A DNA stretch of 64,000 nucleotides. It comes from Chitinophagaceae bacterium (GTDB lineage: Bacteria > Bacteroidota > Bacteroidia > Chitinophagales > Chitinophagaceae). The DNA lies in NCBI GenBank assembly GCA_016713965.1, contig JADJOC010000010.1, forward strand, positions 310,001 to 374,000, written 5' to 3'. The notes beneath the pieces were generated by a model. It made no database searches and was not told the origin of the DNA. It saw nothing but the letters and a program-made list of their open reading frames with translations. Of this stretch, positions 50,021 through 60,485 are shown piece by piece. Position 1 is the stretch's first letter. Each line of letters starts with the position of its first letter. The position numbers and the translations under genes are program-made.

Positions 50021-51685
50021 TTATCCTTTTTTATTATTCGTCATTTTAGGTTTAGGCAGTGTTTCTTGTGTTTGTTTTTTATCGCCTTTTAAAGTCGATG
50101 CCAGTTTAATAGCTTCAAATGCATTAACTAATCCGCCTGTTTTAGAAAGGCTGCTTAAATCTACTTTTTCATCAGTACCTGGTTTCTTAACCAGTTCACC
50201 AGGATTTTTTGCAGATTTTTCAATAACATATTTTAATTGTTTTGCACTTAACGTAGGATAATGCTCCAATACAAAAGCAGCTATCCCGGCTACTACCGGG
50301 CAAGCCATACTGGTACCGCTGGCATCTCCGTATGTATTACCACCCGGAACAGTAGAATAAATTTTTACGCCAGGAGCAAATACATCAACTTCATTTTGAC
50401 CATAATTACTGAAGCTAGCAGTAAGCCCGCCGTTGGTAGGGTCTCCGCTGGCGCCTACAGTTATCCATACATTACTTTTTGTTTTTTTGTCTTTATAATT
50501 CGGGGTAGGAAAATTATCTTCAACATCCACATCTTTAGCATCATTCCCTGCAGCATGCACCAATAAAACATTTTTGCTTTCAGCATATTTTACAGCATCA
50601 TCCACCCATTCTTTTTCAGGAGAAAAATCTTTCCCAAAACTCATGCTGATAATCTGGGCGCCATTGTCCACAGCATAGCGAATAGCATTTGCGATATCCT
50701 TATCATGCTCGTCACCATCAGGCACGGCCCTGATCATCATTATTTTTACATTATCTGCAATACCATCCATACCTTTATTATTATTCCTTGCTGCAGCAAT
50801 TATACCTGAGCAATGCGTACCATGAAACGGGGTAGAAGCCATTACATCATTATTTCCATAAAACCTGTCTTTAATATCAGTTTCATCATCACCTACAATT
50901 TCCTGCCTGTAATTTTTGGGGACAGTTTTTTTTGCATCTTCCTTTCTCATTTCTCCTTCAATATAATCTGAAAAACTTCCAACAAAATCTTTATTAGTAG
51001 CGTCCATCTGGTTATTTGCTTTCATTAATCCTAAAATAGTGGCTTTTGATTTTTTAGCCCCATCGTCTGAAGCAGTATAAGCATCCAGCTCAGTGCCAGT
51101 ATAAACATCTTTGCCTAATGCAGCTTTAAGTGTACTATCACTTTTTGATACATTGTCAAACATTTTCTTTAAAAAACTTATATCCAATCCGGTATTTTCG
51201 CCATCACCCAATACTTTTTTCTTTGACTTAAGCCACATGCCATATTCTTCCTGGTTAAATCCAGTAGTTGTTTCAGGCGAGGCATTATCATATTTATCTT
51301 TATACCTGTGATAAACCCTGGCTGCTTCGTAACTGTCTTCTTTTACATTGCGGCCATCTTTGCCACCGATAAAATTCCAGCCATAAATATCATCAATATA
51401 GCCGTTCTTATCATCATCAATACCATTGCCAGGTATTTCTTTAGAATTGCGCCACATTACCGGTTTTAAATCTTCATGCAAAGTATCAATGCCGCTATCA
51501 ATTACTGCCACCAATACTGTTTTGCTTTTAAGCTTTTTACTTTTTACAAAATCATAGGCTTTATCTAAGCTTATGCCATATGAGCCTGAGGTCTCCTTAT
51601 CCAATAAATGCCAGTTTTTCGGCTGTGCAATAACTGTTGCCGACAAGGATAATACCGTTCCTGCAATTATTAAAATCTTATTCAT
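50021..51685 (-). CDS. S8 family (subtilisin-like) serine peptidase, secreted
   Basis: 554 residues with signal peptide MNKILIIAGTVLSLSATVIAQ. Catalytic triad visible: Asp63 in AVIDSGID, His288 in FHGTHCSGI, Ser459 in SGTSMACPVVAGIAAFVLEH, with the oxyanion Asn381 in VHAAGND. Between Asp and His lie about 225 residues, mostly charged and helical (KSKKKVLGDGENTGLDISFL and further), far more than in a minimal subtilisin. The C-terminus is Lys/Gln/Pro-rich and lacks a T9SS sorting domain, so it is probably periplasmic. Target unknown. Intact. Confidence 0.92.
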   Translation of the reverse strand: MNKILIIAGTVLSLSATVIAQPKNWHLLDKETSGSYGISLDKAYDFVKSKKLKSKTVLVAVIDSGIDTLHEDLKPVMWRNSKEIPGNGIDDDKNGYIDDIYGWNFIGGKDGRNVKEDSYEAARVYHRYKDKYDNASPETTTGFNQEEYGMWLKSKKKVLGDGENTGLDISFLKKMFDNVSKSDSTLKAALGKDVYTGTELDAYTASDDGAKKSKATILGLMKANNQMDATNKDFVGSFSDYIEGEMRKEDAKKTVPKNYRQEIVGDDETDIKDRFYGNNDVMASTPFHGTHCSGIIAAARNNNKGMDGIADNVKIMMIRAVPDGDEHDKDIANAIRYAVDNGAQIISMSFGKDFSPEKEWVDDAVKYAESKNVLLVHAAGNDAKDVDVEDNFPTPNYKDKKTKSNVWITVGASGDPTNGGLTASFSNYGQNEVDVFAPGVKIYSTVPGGNTYGDASGTSMACPVVAGIAAFVLEHYPTLSAKQLKYVIEKSAKNPGELVKKPGTDEKVDLSSLSKTGGLVNAFEAIKLASTLKGDKKQTQETLPKPKMTNNKKG

Positions 51686-51774
51686 ACCTTATTATTAATT
51701 TTTATATTATATTTTATACTAAATTAAGTGTAGTTTATTAAATTTCTGTACCGTTTATCCTGTTTTTGAAAAAT

Positions 51775-53297
51775 TTATATATTAAATTTTATTCCTTGGG
51801 CCAATGGAAGCTTGTCTGTGTAATTAATGGTATTGGTTTGCCTGCGCATATAAATTTTCCAGGCATCACTACCACTTTCCCTGCCGCCGCCTGTTTCTTT
51901 TTCACCACCAAAAGCCCCACCGATTTCTGCCCCACTGGTGCCAATGTTTACGTTGGCAATGCCACAATCACTTCCGGTGGTAGATAAAAATTGCTCGGCT
52001 TCCCTTAAATTATTCGTCATGATAGCCGATGACAAACCCTGTGGTACATTGTTCTGCAAATAAATCGCCTCGTCCAGCGTTTTATATTTCATTATATAAA
52101 GGATAGGCGCAAAGGTTTCATGTTGTACTATTTCAAAATTGCTTTTTACTTCAGCAATACAGGGCTTTACATAGCAACCACTTTCATAACCTTTGCCTTT
52201 AAGAACACCGCCTTCTACAATAAAATTACCACCTTCAGCTTTACATTTCTCAATAGATTCTAAATACGCTTTTACAGCGTCAGTGTCAATTAATGGCCCT
52301 ACATGATTTTTTTCCTGCAATGGATCGCCAATTTTTAATTGTTTATATGCATTTACCAGTTTTTCTTTAAACTGGTTGTATATTTTTTCATGAATGATTA
52401 ATCTCCGTGTAGAGGTACACCTTTGGCCCGCAGTACCTACAGCCCCAAAAGCAGCACCTATCAACGCCATATCCAGGTCAGCATCTTTAGAAATGATGAT
52501 GGCATTGTTACCGCCCAATTCCAATAAATACCTGCCTAACCGCTGTCCAACTGCTGCACCTACAGCCTTGCCCATACGGGTGCTGCCCGTAGCAGAAACC
52601 AATGGTATGCGGCTGTCATTAGCCATCCATTCACCTGCTTCCCGACCACCAATTACCAACCCACTAACGCCTTCGGGTACACGATTTTTTTAAAAACTGT
52701 TTGGATAATATTTTGACACGCAATAGCACATAAAGGAGTTTTCTCACTCGGTTTCCAAATACAAACATCACCACATACCCAGGCTAGCATACTATTCCAG
52801 CTCCACACCGCCACCGGGAAATTAAAGGCAGAGATAATTCCAACAATCCCTAATGGATGATACTGCTCATACATCCTGTGCCCGGGCCGTTCACTATGCA
52901 TGGTAAGCCCATGCAGCTGGCGGGATAAGCCCACTGCAAAATCACAGATGTCTATCATTTCCTGAACTTCGCCTAACCCTTCCTGTAAGCTCTTGCCCAT
53001 TTCATAGCTTACCAGCTCACCCAAAGATTGCTTAAATTTTCGCAGTTCTTCACCAATCTGTCTTACCACTTCACCCCGTTTGGGAGAGGGCCAGGTACGC
53101 CATTCCATAAATGCTTCAGTTGCTTTATTCACTACCAGTTCATAATTGGCCCTATCAGCGCCCTTGCAGGTAGCTATCAGCTTTCCATCAACCGGTGAAA
53201 AGCTTTTTATTTTTTCTCCTTTTGCTTTTGGCCATATCAGTCCTGTAGATACGCCATTGTTATCATCTTTAATATTAAGCGCTTTTAAAAATTTCAT
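51775..53297 (-). CDS. Aldehyde dehydrogenase, ALDH7-like (frame break)
   Basis: About 508 residues, NAD-dependent oxidation of an aldehyde. Closest in pattern to ALDH7/AmaB (alpha-aminoadipic semialdehyde or piperideine-6-carboxylate dehydrogenase of lysine breakdown). Motifs: [43 protein letters not shown], general base Glu in [11 protein letters not shown], catalytic Cys in [12 protein letters not shown], and [18 protein letters not shown] near the C-terminus, typical of ALDH7. The frame breaks at plus-strand T 52685-52691: one more base restores [19 protein letters not shown]. Pieces 52653-53297 and 51775-52659. Lysine-pathway use is inferred. Confidence 0.88.
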
Positions 53298-53580
53298 TTT
53301 TATGTTTTACTTCGTAAAAAATTGTTGCTTTTGTTATCATCAGTTGTACCTTGAATGTGCTTCATTGGCGTCGCACCCTTGTACCGCATGTCTTTATTGA
53401 GCTTAAATTACGTTTTGTTATTAATGTTCAGCTCCTACGGAGTTGGTGATTATTTATTGTATCTATAAATATCAAACTCCTACTGAGTTGAAAACCTCAA
53501 ACCTCAAACCTCAAACCCCAAACCCCAAACCCCAAATTCCTAATTACAAATTCCCAATTCCATTACCTTAATCCCCATTC
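53298..53580. repeat. Spacer with REP-flank, CTCCTACGGAGTT and heptamer repeats
   Basis: About 53370-53400 carries GTCGCACCCTTGTACCGCATGTCTTTATTGAG (REP-family flank). Two AACTCCTAC-GAGTTG-type units follow at about 53430-53490. About 53491-53535 is a heptamer array: AACCTCA-type three times, then AACCCCA-type three times. No gene. Confidence 0.55.
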
Positions 53581-54396
53581 TCAATACTGCTCGCCTTCAT
53601 TAGGAAAATACCTGCCCTTTACATCTTTTACATAATGTTGCACAGCACCTGTTATCTGTTCAAACAAATCTAAATATTTTCGTAAAAAACGTGGCTTAAA
53701 TTCGGTATTAATTCCCAGCATGTCATGCATCACCAGCACCTGTCCATCACAATTACCACCGGCACCAATTCCAATAGTAGGTATACTTAAACTTTCACTT
53801 ACTTCTTTTGCCAATGCTGCAGGAATTTTTTCTAATACTAATGCAAAGCACCCGGCTTCCTGTAACAACAGCGCATCCTTTTTCAATTTATCAGCTTCTG
53901 TTTCTTCTTTGGCCCTTACCGTATAAGTACCAAATTTGTAAATGCTTTGTGGGGTAAGGCCTAAATGCCCCATAACGGGTATGCCTGCACTAACAATTTT
54001 TTTTACGGAATCTATTGCCTCTGCACCACCTTCTAACTTTACGGAATGTCCGCCGGTTTCTTTCATTATTTTTATTGCGGATGCTAAAGCGATTTCTGAA
54101 TTGGACTGGTAAGAACCAAAAGGCATATCCACCACCACCAGGCACCTGTCAATGCCACGTACCACACTTTGGGCATGGTAGATCATTTGGTCTAAGGTAA
54201 TCGGTAAAGTAGTCTGATGGCCCGCCATCACATTGCTGGCGCTGTCGCCGACCAAAATCACATCAATACCTGCCTGGTCAAATATTTTCGCAAAAGAAAA
54301 ATCATATGCAGTGATCATGGCAATTTTTTCTCCTGCTGCTTTCATTTTTAATAAAGTGTGGGTAGTTACTTTTTTTATTTCTTTATGAATAGACAT
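53581..54396 (-). CDS. panB: 3-methyl-2-oxobutanoate hydroxymethyltransferase
   Basis: First committed step of pantothenate synthesis: adds hydroxymethyl from methylene-THF to ketoisovalerate. 271 residues, normal. Signatures: [39 protein letters not shown] with the metal-binding Asp, [18 protein letters not shown] with Lys and Glu, [14 protein letters not shown], then [14 protein letters not shown] and [20 protein letters not shown]. Intact. PanC is 5 kb further on the same strand, so the pathway genes are clustered but not adjacent. Confidence 0.96.
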   Translation of the reverse strand: MSIHKEIKKVTTHTLLKMKAAGEKIAMITAYDFSFAKIFDQAGIDVILVGDSASNVMAGHQTTLPITLDQMIYHAQSVVRGIDRCLVVVDMPFGSYQSNSEIALASAIKIMKETGGHSVKLEGGAEAIDSVKKIVSAGIPVMGHLGLTPQSIYKFGTYTVRAKEETEADKLKKDALLLQEAGCFALVLEKIPAALAKEVSESLSIPTIGIGAGGNCDGQVLVMHDMLGINTEFKPRFLRKYLDLFEQITGAVQHYVKDVKGRYFPNEGEQY

Positions 54397-54934
54397 GTAA
54401 TAATTGTATGCGGATGGGAAAGATTTTTTATTGATTAAAATGCAAATATCGTTTTTAATTACTGAGTTTTAGCTAGAAAATGGTACTCATTTACGTACTT
54501 ATAAAATTGGTTGCTTTGATAATCATAATTTTAAAAGCGGATATATATCCAATTACTAGCATTTATCAGTTGTAACTTCTACTTTCATTCTTTATGGGCA
54601 TTATTACAGAGCTACATTTTTATCTGTAGGTGTAAAGAATATACCAGCTTTTTTTACGAAAGCAATTACAAGCAAAGCTGCAACATTTATTAAGCAATAA
54701 ACTTTAAAAAATGACTAAATATCGGCTATTTGGCCGATAAATTTATTATGTCAAAAAATTATTGTAATAAAAATTTTGAAAAATCAGATATAATTTTAAT
54801 TGTTTTCCCGGGTATGATTATAAAGTTAAATAATTATATGTCGTGTAGATTATCTTTTTACTTAAGAAATAAATAACAGAACAAAGCTCATCCGCCAGGG
54901 GCAGACCACGAAATATACTGCAGGGTACCAAAAA
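54397..54934. other. AT-rich spacer
   Basis: About 540 bases. I see no open frame, RNA or known repeat, only a small TCGGCTATTTGGCCGA hairpin at about 54722 and a GCC-rich patch at 54890. Confidence 0.4.
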
Positions 54935-55816
54935 TTATGCTTTTACTTCTTCCCATAAATGTCTTATCAACCCGTCGGCTAGGCCAATTTTGGGTACATG
55001 AATTAGTTCTGCCCCGGCCCAGCGCATGGCATTAATATAGATTTGCAAAGCCGGTACTATTACATCAGCCCGATCTTCTCTTAAATTAAATTTTATAATT
55101 CTTTCTTTTAAAGAAAATATGCTTAATTCTTTGTAATAATCCCTCAATAATTCCAAAGAAAGTGGTTTGCCGTCTTTGCGGCCGCTCATACTGAATATTT
55201 TATTGATATTGCCACCGCTGCCAATTGCTATCACTTCTTTATGGCCTTTGATAAATGCTTTGATCGCATCTTTCATTTCATTCCAGTCAGCATCATTTAC
55301 CGTTTTTTTCAGTAAGCGGATAGTGCCGATATTTATTGATTTTTTTGAAGTGAGTTTTCCATTGCTAAAAAAAGATAATTCTGTACTGCCACCGCCAACA
55401 TCGATATACAAGTAACTATGGTCTTTATCCATTTTTTCGGCAATATGATTTTCAAATACATAGCCGGCTTCTTTATCTCCGCTTATTATTTCGATAGAAA
55501 TACCTGTTTCTAATTTAATTTTCCTGATAATATCACCAGCATTTTTTGCATCCCTCATAGCACTTGTAGCGCAGGCTAATACATGTGTAACTTCATAAGC
55601 ATTCATCAGGTATTTATAGGCCTTCATTGTTTGTAATATCATCACAGTTTTTTCATTTGAAATTATGCCACTTTCAAATACATCAAAGCCTAACCTTAAT
55701 GGGACCCTTATTAAATTCAATTTATTAAAAATGGTATTGCCCAGTTCGTTTTCTTTTACTTCTGTTATTAATAACCTTGCTGCATTACTGCCAATGTCTA
55801 TCGCTGCTAATTTCAA
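54935..55816 (-). CDS. ppx: Exopolyphosphatase / Ppx-GppA phosphatase
   Basis: Hydrolyses polyphosphate, or pppGpp in related enzymes; cytosolic. 293 residues, the short Bacteroidota form without the C-terminal HD domain of E. coli Ppx. ASKHA-fold motifs: AAIDIGSNAARLLI (phosphate 1), VLACATSAMRDAKNAGDII, IISGDKEAGYVFEN, YIDVGGGSTELSFF (phosphate 2), VIAIGSGGNINKIF. Located 75 bases downstream of ppk1 on the same strand, so synthesis and breakdown of polyphosphate are linked and probably co-transcribed. Intact. Confidence 0.92.
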   Translation of the reverse strand: MKLAAIDIGSNAARLLITEVKENELGNTIFNKLNLIRVPLRLGFDVFESGIISNEKTVMILQTMKAYKYLMNAYEVTHVLACATSAMRDAKNAGDIIRKIKLETGISIEIISGDKEAGYVFENHIAEKMDKDHSYLYIDVGGGSTELSFFSNGKLTSKKSINIGTIRLLKKTVNDADWNEMKDAIKAFIKGHKEVIAIGSGGNINKIFSMSGRKDGKPLSLELLRDYYKELSIFSLKERIIKFNLREDRADVIVPALQIYINAMRWAGAELIHVPKIGLADGLIRHLWEEVKA

Positions 55817-55891
55817 TATTGTAAATTAAAGAGGTTAAATTTATTGCTGCTAGGCAGCAAAATTAGCTGCCATCTGCCAACTATCAATCAA

Positions 55892-57955
55892 CTATGTTGA
55901 TAATTTTCGATATAAATAATTATAAGTTTCTACCTGGGACCTGATTTTTTTTGTATTCCTCGGGTTTACGTAAGTATTACTAAGTTCATTATCCAATATC
56001 CTGGCTTTGATATTATCTTTTAACTGGATTTGCAATATCTCTTTAAGCTCTTCCTGGATTTCTTTTTTAAAGATGGGGCAGGCTACTTCGATCCGGTGAT
56101 CAATATTGCGTACCATCCAGTCTGCCGAAGAAATAAATACTTTTTCATCACCACCATTATGAAATATAATTACCCTGCCATGTTCAAGGTATTCATCAAC
56201 AATACTGACTGCCTGTATTGGTATTTTATATTTTTTGCTTTCGGTAAACATGCAGCATATACCTCTTATAATCATTTTTATTTCTACCCCGGCTTTGGCA
56301 GCTTCATATAATTTTTCGATTAATAGTTCATCACTAAGAGAGTTTAACTTTAAAGTAATAGCAGCAGTTTTTTAGATTTAGCAGCTTGAATTTCTTTATT
56401 AATAAAAAGTGTAAGTTGCCTGCGCATGGTAACCGGGCTTACCAGTAATGTTTTGCAAGTATTTAAAGTATCAATTTTTGTTTTGGGCTGCTCAATATAA
56501 TTAAAGATATTATCCATATCCGCCATTATATTTTTATCGGAAGTAAGTATACAATAATCTGTATATACCGAAGCTGTTTTTTCATTAACATTTCCGGTGC
56601 TGATAAAACCATATTGAGTAATTTTATTTTTTACTCTTTTCTTTATCAGGCATAACTTTGCATGCAGCTTCATATTGGATAAATCAATCAAGACTTTTAC
56701 CCGGCTTCTTCTAATTCTTCTTTCCATTCCAGGTTTGCTTCTTCATCAAACCTTGCTCTAAGCTCAAGCGCTACAGTCACTTCCTTACCATTACGCACTG
56801 CATTAGTAAGGGCATTAACAATTTTTGACCTGGTAGCTAACCTGTAGCAGGTAATTTTTATGCTTATTACTTCAGGGTCTATTGCGGCCTCCCTTAAAAG
56901 GTCAATCACTGTTTCGAAAGAATGGTAAGGGAAGTTCAATAAAATATCTTTTTTTAAAACAAGGTCAGCAATACGGTTGTTATTATGGAAAGCAGGATGT
57001 ATGAAAGGTTTTTTTCGAACGTTTTTTTGTTCAAAAACACTTTCAGGAAAATTGATAAAATCTTTAAAATTATGTATCCTTCCACCGGGAATTAAATTGC
57101 CTTTTAACGACAAGCCAATTTTTTTCACCAGGTAAGTTAACAGCGAAGGTTCAATATCTTTATCAAAAACAAAACGTACCGGCTTGCCTTTTTTTCTATT
57201 TTTAAGGCCTTTTTCTATTTTTTGTATCAGGGAAGTAGATATATCATTATCAATATCAATTTCTGCATCCCTGGTTACTTTTATAATATGGCTCGAAAAT
57301 GTATCGTATCCAAAAAATGAAAAAATACTGGGCAGGCAAAACCTGATAATATCTTCCAATAAAATAATATGCTTTTCATTTTTGTGCGATGGCAAAATTA
57401 AGAAGCGGGGCAAGCGCCTGGCGGGACTGATACCAGTGCAAATTTTTGTGGTATGCTTTTATCTTTGCTTGATAATTTGCAAGCCAGGTAAATAGATTTA
57501 TCGTTTAAGATAGGAAAGCCATGTATGCTTTCTATCATTAATGGTACGATATTGCTCCTTATCTCTTCATTAAAATAATTAAGAATAAATTTTTGTTGTA
57601 TCTTATTGATTTGTTTTTCTGTAACTAAAAATATTTTTTGTTTTTTTAAGGCTCTCAAAATGTCATTCCAAACCCGCTCAAATTCCTGCTGCTGCTCCAT
57701 CATTTTTTCCTCTATTTCTTCTAAAATACTTTGAGGGTTTATTTCCAAATGCATTTTTGCTTTATTGCCCATTTCTATCATCCGTTTAAGAGTGGCCACC
57801 CTTACCCTGAAAAATTCATCCAGGTTGTTGGAAAAAATTCCTAAAAATTTTATTCTTTCTCTTAACGGAACCGTATCATCGGCAGCTTCCTGCAGCACCC
57901 TGGCGTTAAATGATAACCAACTGATATCTCTTACAATCATTTTCTTTTTTTGCAT
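55892..57955 (-). CDS. ppk1: Polyphosphate kinase 1 (three frame breaks)
   Basis: Makes polyphosphate from ATP; membrane-associated. About 690 residues. N-terminal domain from MQKKKMIVRDISWLSFNARV with PLRERIKFLGIFSNNLDEFF. PHP-type head domain, then catalytic PLD-like domains: DPEVISIKITCYRLATRSKI, the phospho-accepting His in SNMKLHAKLCLI, and the second site around GDEKVFISSADWMVRN. Breaks (plus strand), each one base short: A 57412-57413 (restores PPGALPRFLILPSHK), C 56700-56702 (restores EEAGVKVLIDLSNMKLH), T 56370-56375 (restores KSKKTAAITLKLNSLSD). Pieces 57398-57964, 56697-57413, 56350-56727 and 55892-56275. Confidence 0.92.
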
Positions 57956-58005
57956 ATTGTACAAATTATTTATGCGTTAAACTTTAAGCAAAATATCTAT
58001 TGCAT

Positions 58006-58494
58006 CTAGCCTCTCATTCTTTTTATAATATTAGTAGTAGAAAAACCTTCAATGATAGGCGCTATTTTTACTTGTCCGCCATTAGCTATAACTTCTTTAG
58101 CTCCTACAATTTCGTCAATGGTATAATCACCACCCTTTATTAATACATCGGGTAATATAGATGTAATTAAGTGGATAGGAGTGTCTTCGTTAAATATAAC
58201 AACAGCATCTACCATTATCATTGAGGCTAATATCAATGCACGGGATTGCTGGTTATTAACTGGTCTTGTTTCACCCTTTAATTTTTTTACTGATGCATCT
58301 GCATTTACACCTACGATTAATATGTCTGCATATCCGGCGGCATCGCTTAATGAACTAACATGTCCCTGGTGTAAAATATCAAATACTCCATTGGTAAAAG
58401 CAATTTTTTTATTAGTTAGTCTCCATCGCTTTATTTGCAACAGTAAATCAGGAAGAGTATATATTTTACCGGGAATAATTTGTACGCTTTTCAA
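58006..58494 (-). CDS. rfaE2: D-glycero-beta-D-manno-heptose 1-phosphate adenylyltransferase
   Basis: Adenylyltransferase making ADP-heptose for LPS core or S-layer glycan. 162 residues, corresponding to the C-terminal half of E. coli HldE without the kinase half. Nucleotidyltransferase motifs: FTNGVFDILHQGHVSSLSDA (HxGH), ILIVGVNADASVKKLKGETR, LPDVLIKGGDYTIDEIVGAK, IIEGFSTTNIIKRM (STTxII signature). The 29-base overlap with the upstream membrane protein gene implies coupling. Intact. Confidence 0.93.
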   Translation of the reverse strand: MKSVQIIPGKIYTLPDLLLQIKRWRLTNKKIAFTNGVFDILHQGHVSSLSDAAGYADILIVGVNADASVKKLKGETRPVNNQQSRALILASMIMVDAVVIFNEDTPIHLITSILPDVLIKGGDYTIDEIVGAKEVIANGGQVKIAPIIEGFSTTNIIKRMRG

Positions 58495-59491
58495 TATGTT
58501 TTTTTTTATTTATAAAAAATAATATTCCTGAAAATATAAGGCCGGATATTAAAATGATAGCAGTGGACACTCCCCACATCAGCCAGCCAAAAGCTTCGCC
58601 CACTGCGGTATCAATTTTATATAATTGTGATACAAGGTATACGGCTGTAGGGAAAGTGCCCAGTCCGCCGGGTGTTATTATCATGGCTAAGGTAGCTAAT
58701 GTAAGTACGGCGCAGGCCGCATCAAGCCCCAGGTGTGATACATCTTTTATAGCTGAAAATCCAATATATATTTGCAAAAGATACATGCTCCATATTAATA
58801 ATGTATTAAACAAAAACCATCCTCTTTTTTTTAAATTTTTGATGGTAGCTAAGCCTTCTGACAAACCGGCAATAAATTTTTTTATTTTTTGTACGATACT
58901 ATTATGCTGGTATTTTTTTACAAGCCATTTTATAAATAAAATTATTAGTACAATGGCGCTGACTATGATTAATAATTTTATCCAAACAGGCACACCACCA
59001 TTATTTTTAAATAATTCTGAAATATTATTTTTAACAAAGCCTCCTACTAATTTGTATTGAATTAATACTGTGAAAAAGATAAAAACCAGGTAACATATTA
59101 AATCAAATATTCTTTCTATAATAATAGTTCCGATTAATTTTTGCGGGGCAATTTTTTCATATTTTCCTAAAAGCGTACATTTTAAAATTTCTCCCAGCCT
59201 CGGCACAAAAGAGTTGGCGAGGTAGCCCACCATTGTAACACCAAAAATATTTATTATTAAAGGCTGGTATCCTAAAGGCTCAATCAGTATTTTCCAGCGG
59301 CAAGAGCGGCTGAGGTGGCTGGTGAGCGACATTAACACAATCGGAATAATTAACCAAAAATTTACATTTGATAACGCATATTGAAATTTTACTTCCTGCT
59401 CAGGAGTCATTTTATGAAACTGCCACCATACTAAAAAAATACCTGCACCTAAAAAAAACACGTATTTTAAAACTGCTAATATCTTTTTCAT
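58466..59491 (-). CDS. Lysylphosphatidylglycerol-synthase TM-like (flippase-like) membrane protein
   Basis: 341 residues, eight or so membrane spans, UPF0104/LPG_synthase_TM type. Opens IFLVWWQFHKMTPEQ and LSRSCRWKILIEPLGY, then MVGYLANSFVPRLGEILKCT with the conserved RxGE, GTIIIERIFDL, ITPGGLGTFPTAVYL (PGGxG motif) and a final span. Members without the C-terminal synthase domain are thought to move or handle lipids or polyprenyl sugars; inference. No signal peptide separate from span 1. Intact. Overlaps rfaE2 and is 43 bases from panC, all on the same strand. Confidence 0.88.
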   Translation of the reverse strand: MKKILAVLKYVFFLGAGIFLVWWQFHKMTPEQEVKFQYALSNVNFWLIIPIVLMSLTSHLSRSCRWKILIEPLGYQPLIINIFGVTMVGYLANSFVPRLGEILKCTLLGKYEKIAPQKLIGTIIIERIFDLICYLVFIFFTVLIQYKLVGGFVKNNISELFKNNGGVPVWIKLLIIVSAIVLIILFIKWLVKKYQHNSIVQKIKKFIAGLSEGLATIKNLKKRGWFLFNTLLIWSMYLLQIYIGFSAIKDVSHLGLDAACAVLTLATLAMIITPGGLGTFPTAVYLVSQLYKIDTAVGEAFGWLMWGVSTAIILISGLIFSGILFFINKKKHIEKRTNYSR

Positions 59492-59534
59492 AAATAATTA
59501 CAAAATTACAAGGTAGCTTAAATGCAAATGATAG

Positions 59535-60384
59535 TTAGTTTAAATTAAGTTCCATATTATCAATCAAACGCACATCATTTAAAAAAGCTGCTATCAATGC
59601 TACAATTTTTGTTTTACCATCCCAATATTCCTGTATGGCTAAATTATCAACATCAGCAAATTCTATATAATCAACTATAAAGCCATTGCTTTGTAAATAT
59701 TGCGTAGCCTTAGTTTTTATATCTTGCAAAGGACCGGGCCTGGTATTGTCTTTAATAAAAGTAAGCGTTTCAAATATTTTTATGGCCTGTTTTCGCTCTT
59801 CGGCACTTAACCTGGTATTCCTGCTGCTCATAGCCAGGCCATCTTTTTCTCTCAAGGTAGGTCCGACAGTTATTTGCACAGGTAATTTAATTATTTGTAC
59901 CAGCCTTTCAATCACCATGCATTGCTGGTAATCTTTCTGCCCCAGGAATAATTGATCGGGATGTATAATTTCAAGCAAGCGGTGCATTACCTGGCAAACT
60001 CCCTGAAAATGCCCGGGCCGGTATTTGCCTTCTAGTATTGTTTCTAAATAACCAAGATCATATTGTTTAGCTACATACCCTTCCGGGTATATTTCATTAT
60101 TTGAAGGTAAAAAAAGAACTTTACATTCATTTTTCTCTAACAGCTCAATGTCTCTTTCTATTGTGATTGGATATTTTTCAAAATCCTTGTTATTATTAAA
60201 CTGTGCAGGATTTACAAAAATGCTGCAAACAGAAATATCATTTTTTTTGTTACAATTTTTTATAAGCGATATGTGCCCCGGGTGCAAAGCGCCCATAGTA
60301 GGCACAAAGCCGATAGACTGTCCCTGCTCTTGTTTGTCCTGCTAGATAATTGGTAATATCTCCTATATGTTTAAACACTATCAT
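59535..60384 (-). CDS. panC: Pantothenate synthetase (frame break near start)
   Basis: Joins pantoate and beta-alanine using ATP. About 283 residues. ATG 60382-60384 gives MIVFKHIGDITNYLA; then VPTMGALHPGHISLIKNC (HxGH), CSIFVNPAQFNNNKDFEKYP, YRPGHFQGVCQVMHRL, LFLGQKDYQQCMVIERL, and GLAMSSRNTRLSAEER with the KMSKS-like SRN block. The frame breaks at CC 60338-60339: removing one base restores LADKQEQGQSIGFVPTMGAL. As written, the main frame starts only at 60305. An ATG-less N-terminus would lose the beta-strand before HxGH, so the longer gene is right. Confidence 0.93.
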
Positions 60385-60440
60385 TTTTATCTGTATTTAG
60401 GCTTGGGTGTCGATAAAGCCTCAATTTATTAAATTTATTG

Positions 60441-60448
60441 TACCTTTG
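60441..60448 (+). promoter_or_regulatory. -7 promoter element upstream of the GT5-like gene
   Basis: TACCTTTG followed by CAG, an exact TANNTTTG match, 37 bases before the ATG at 60486. A -33 partner is not clear. Confidence 0.55.
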
Positions 60449-60485
60449 CAGCCCGTAAGAATCAACTCCAACTAATAAAGTACAA

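Noticed and set aside
53491..53535. CRISPR array
   Set aside because: Units are seven bases with no spacers; no cas genes are seen anywhere in the window.
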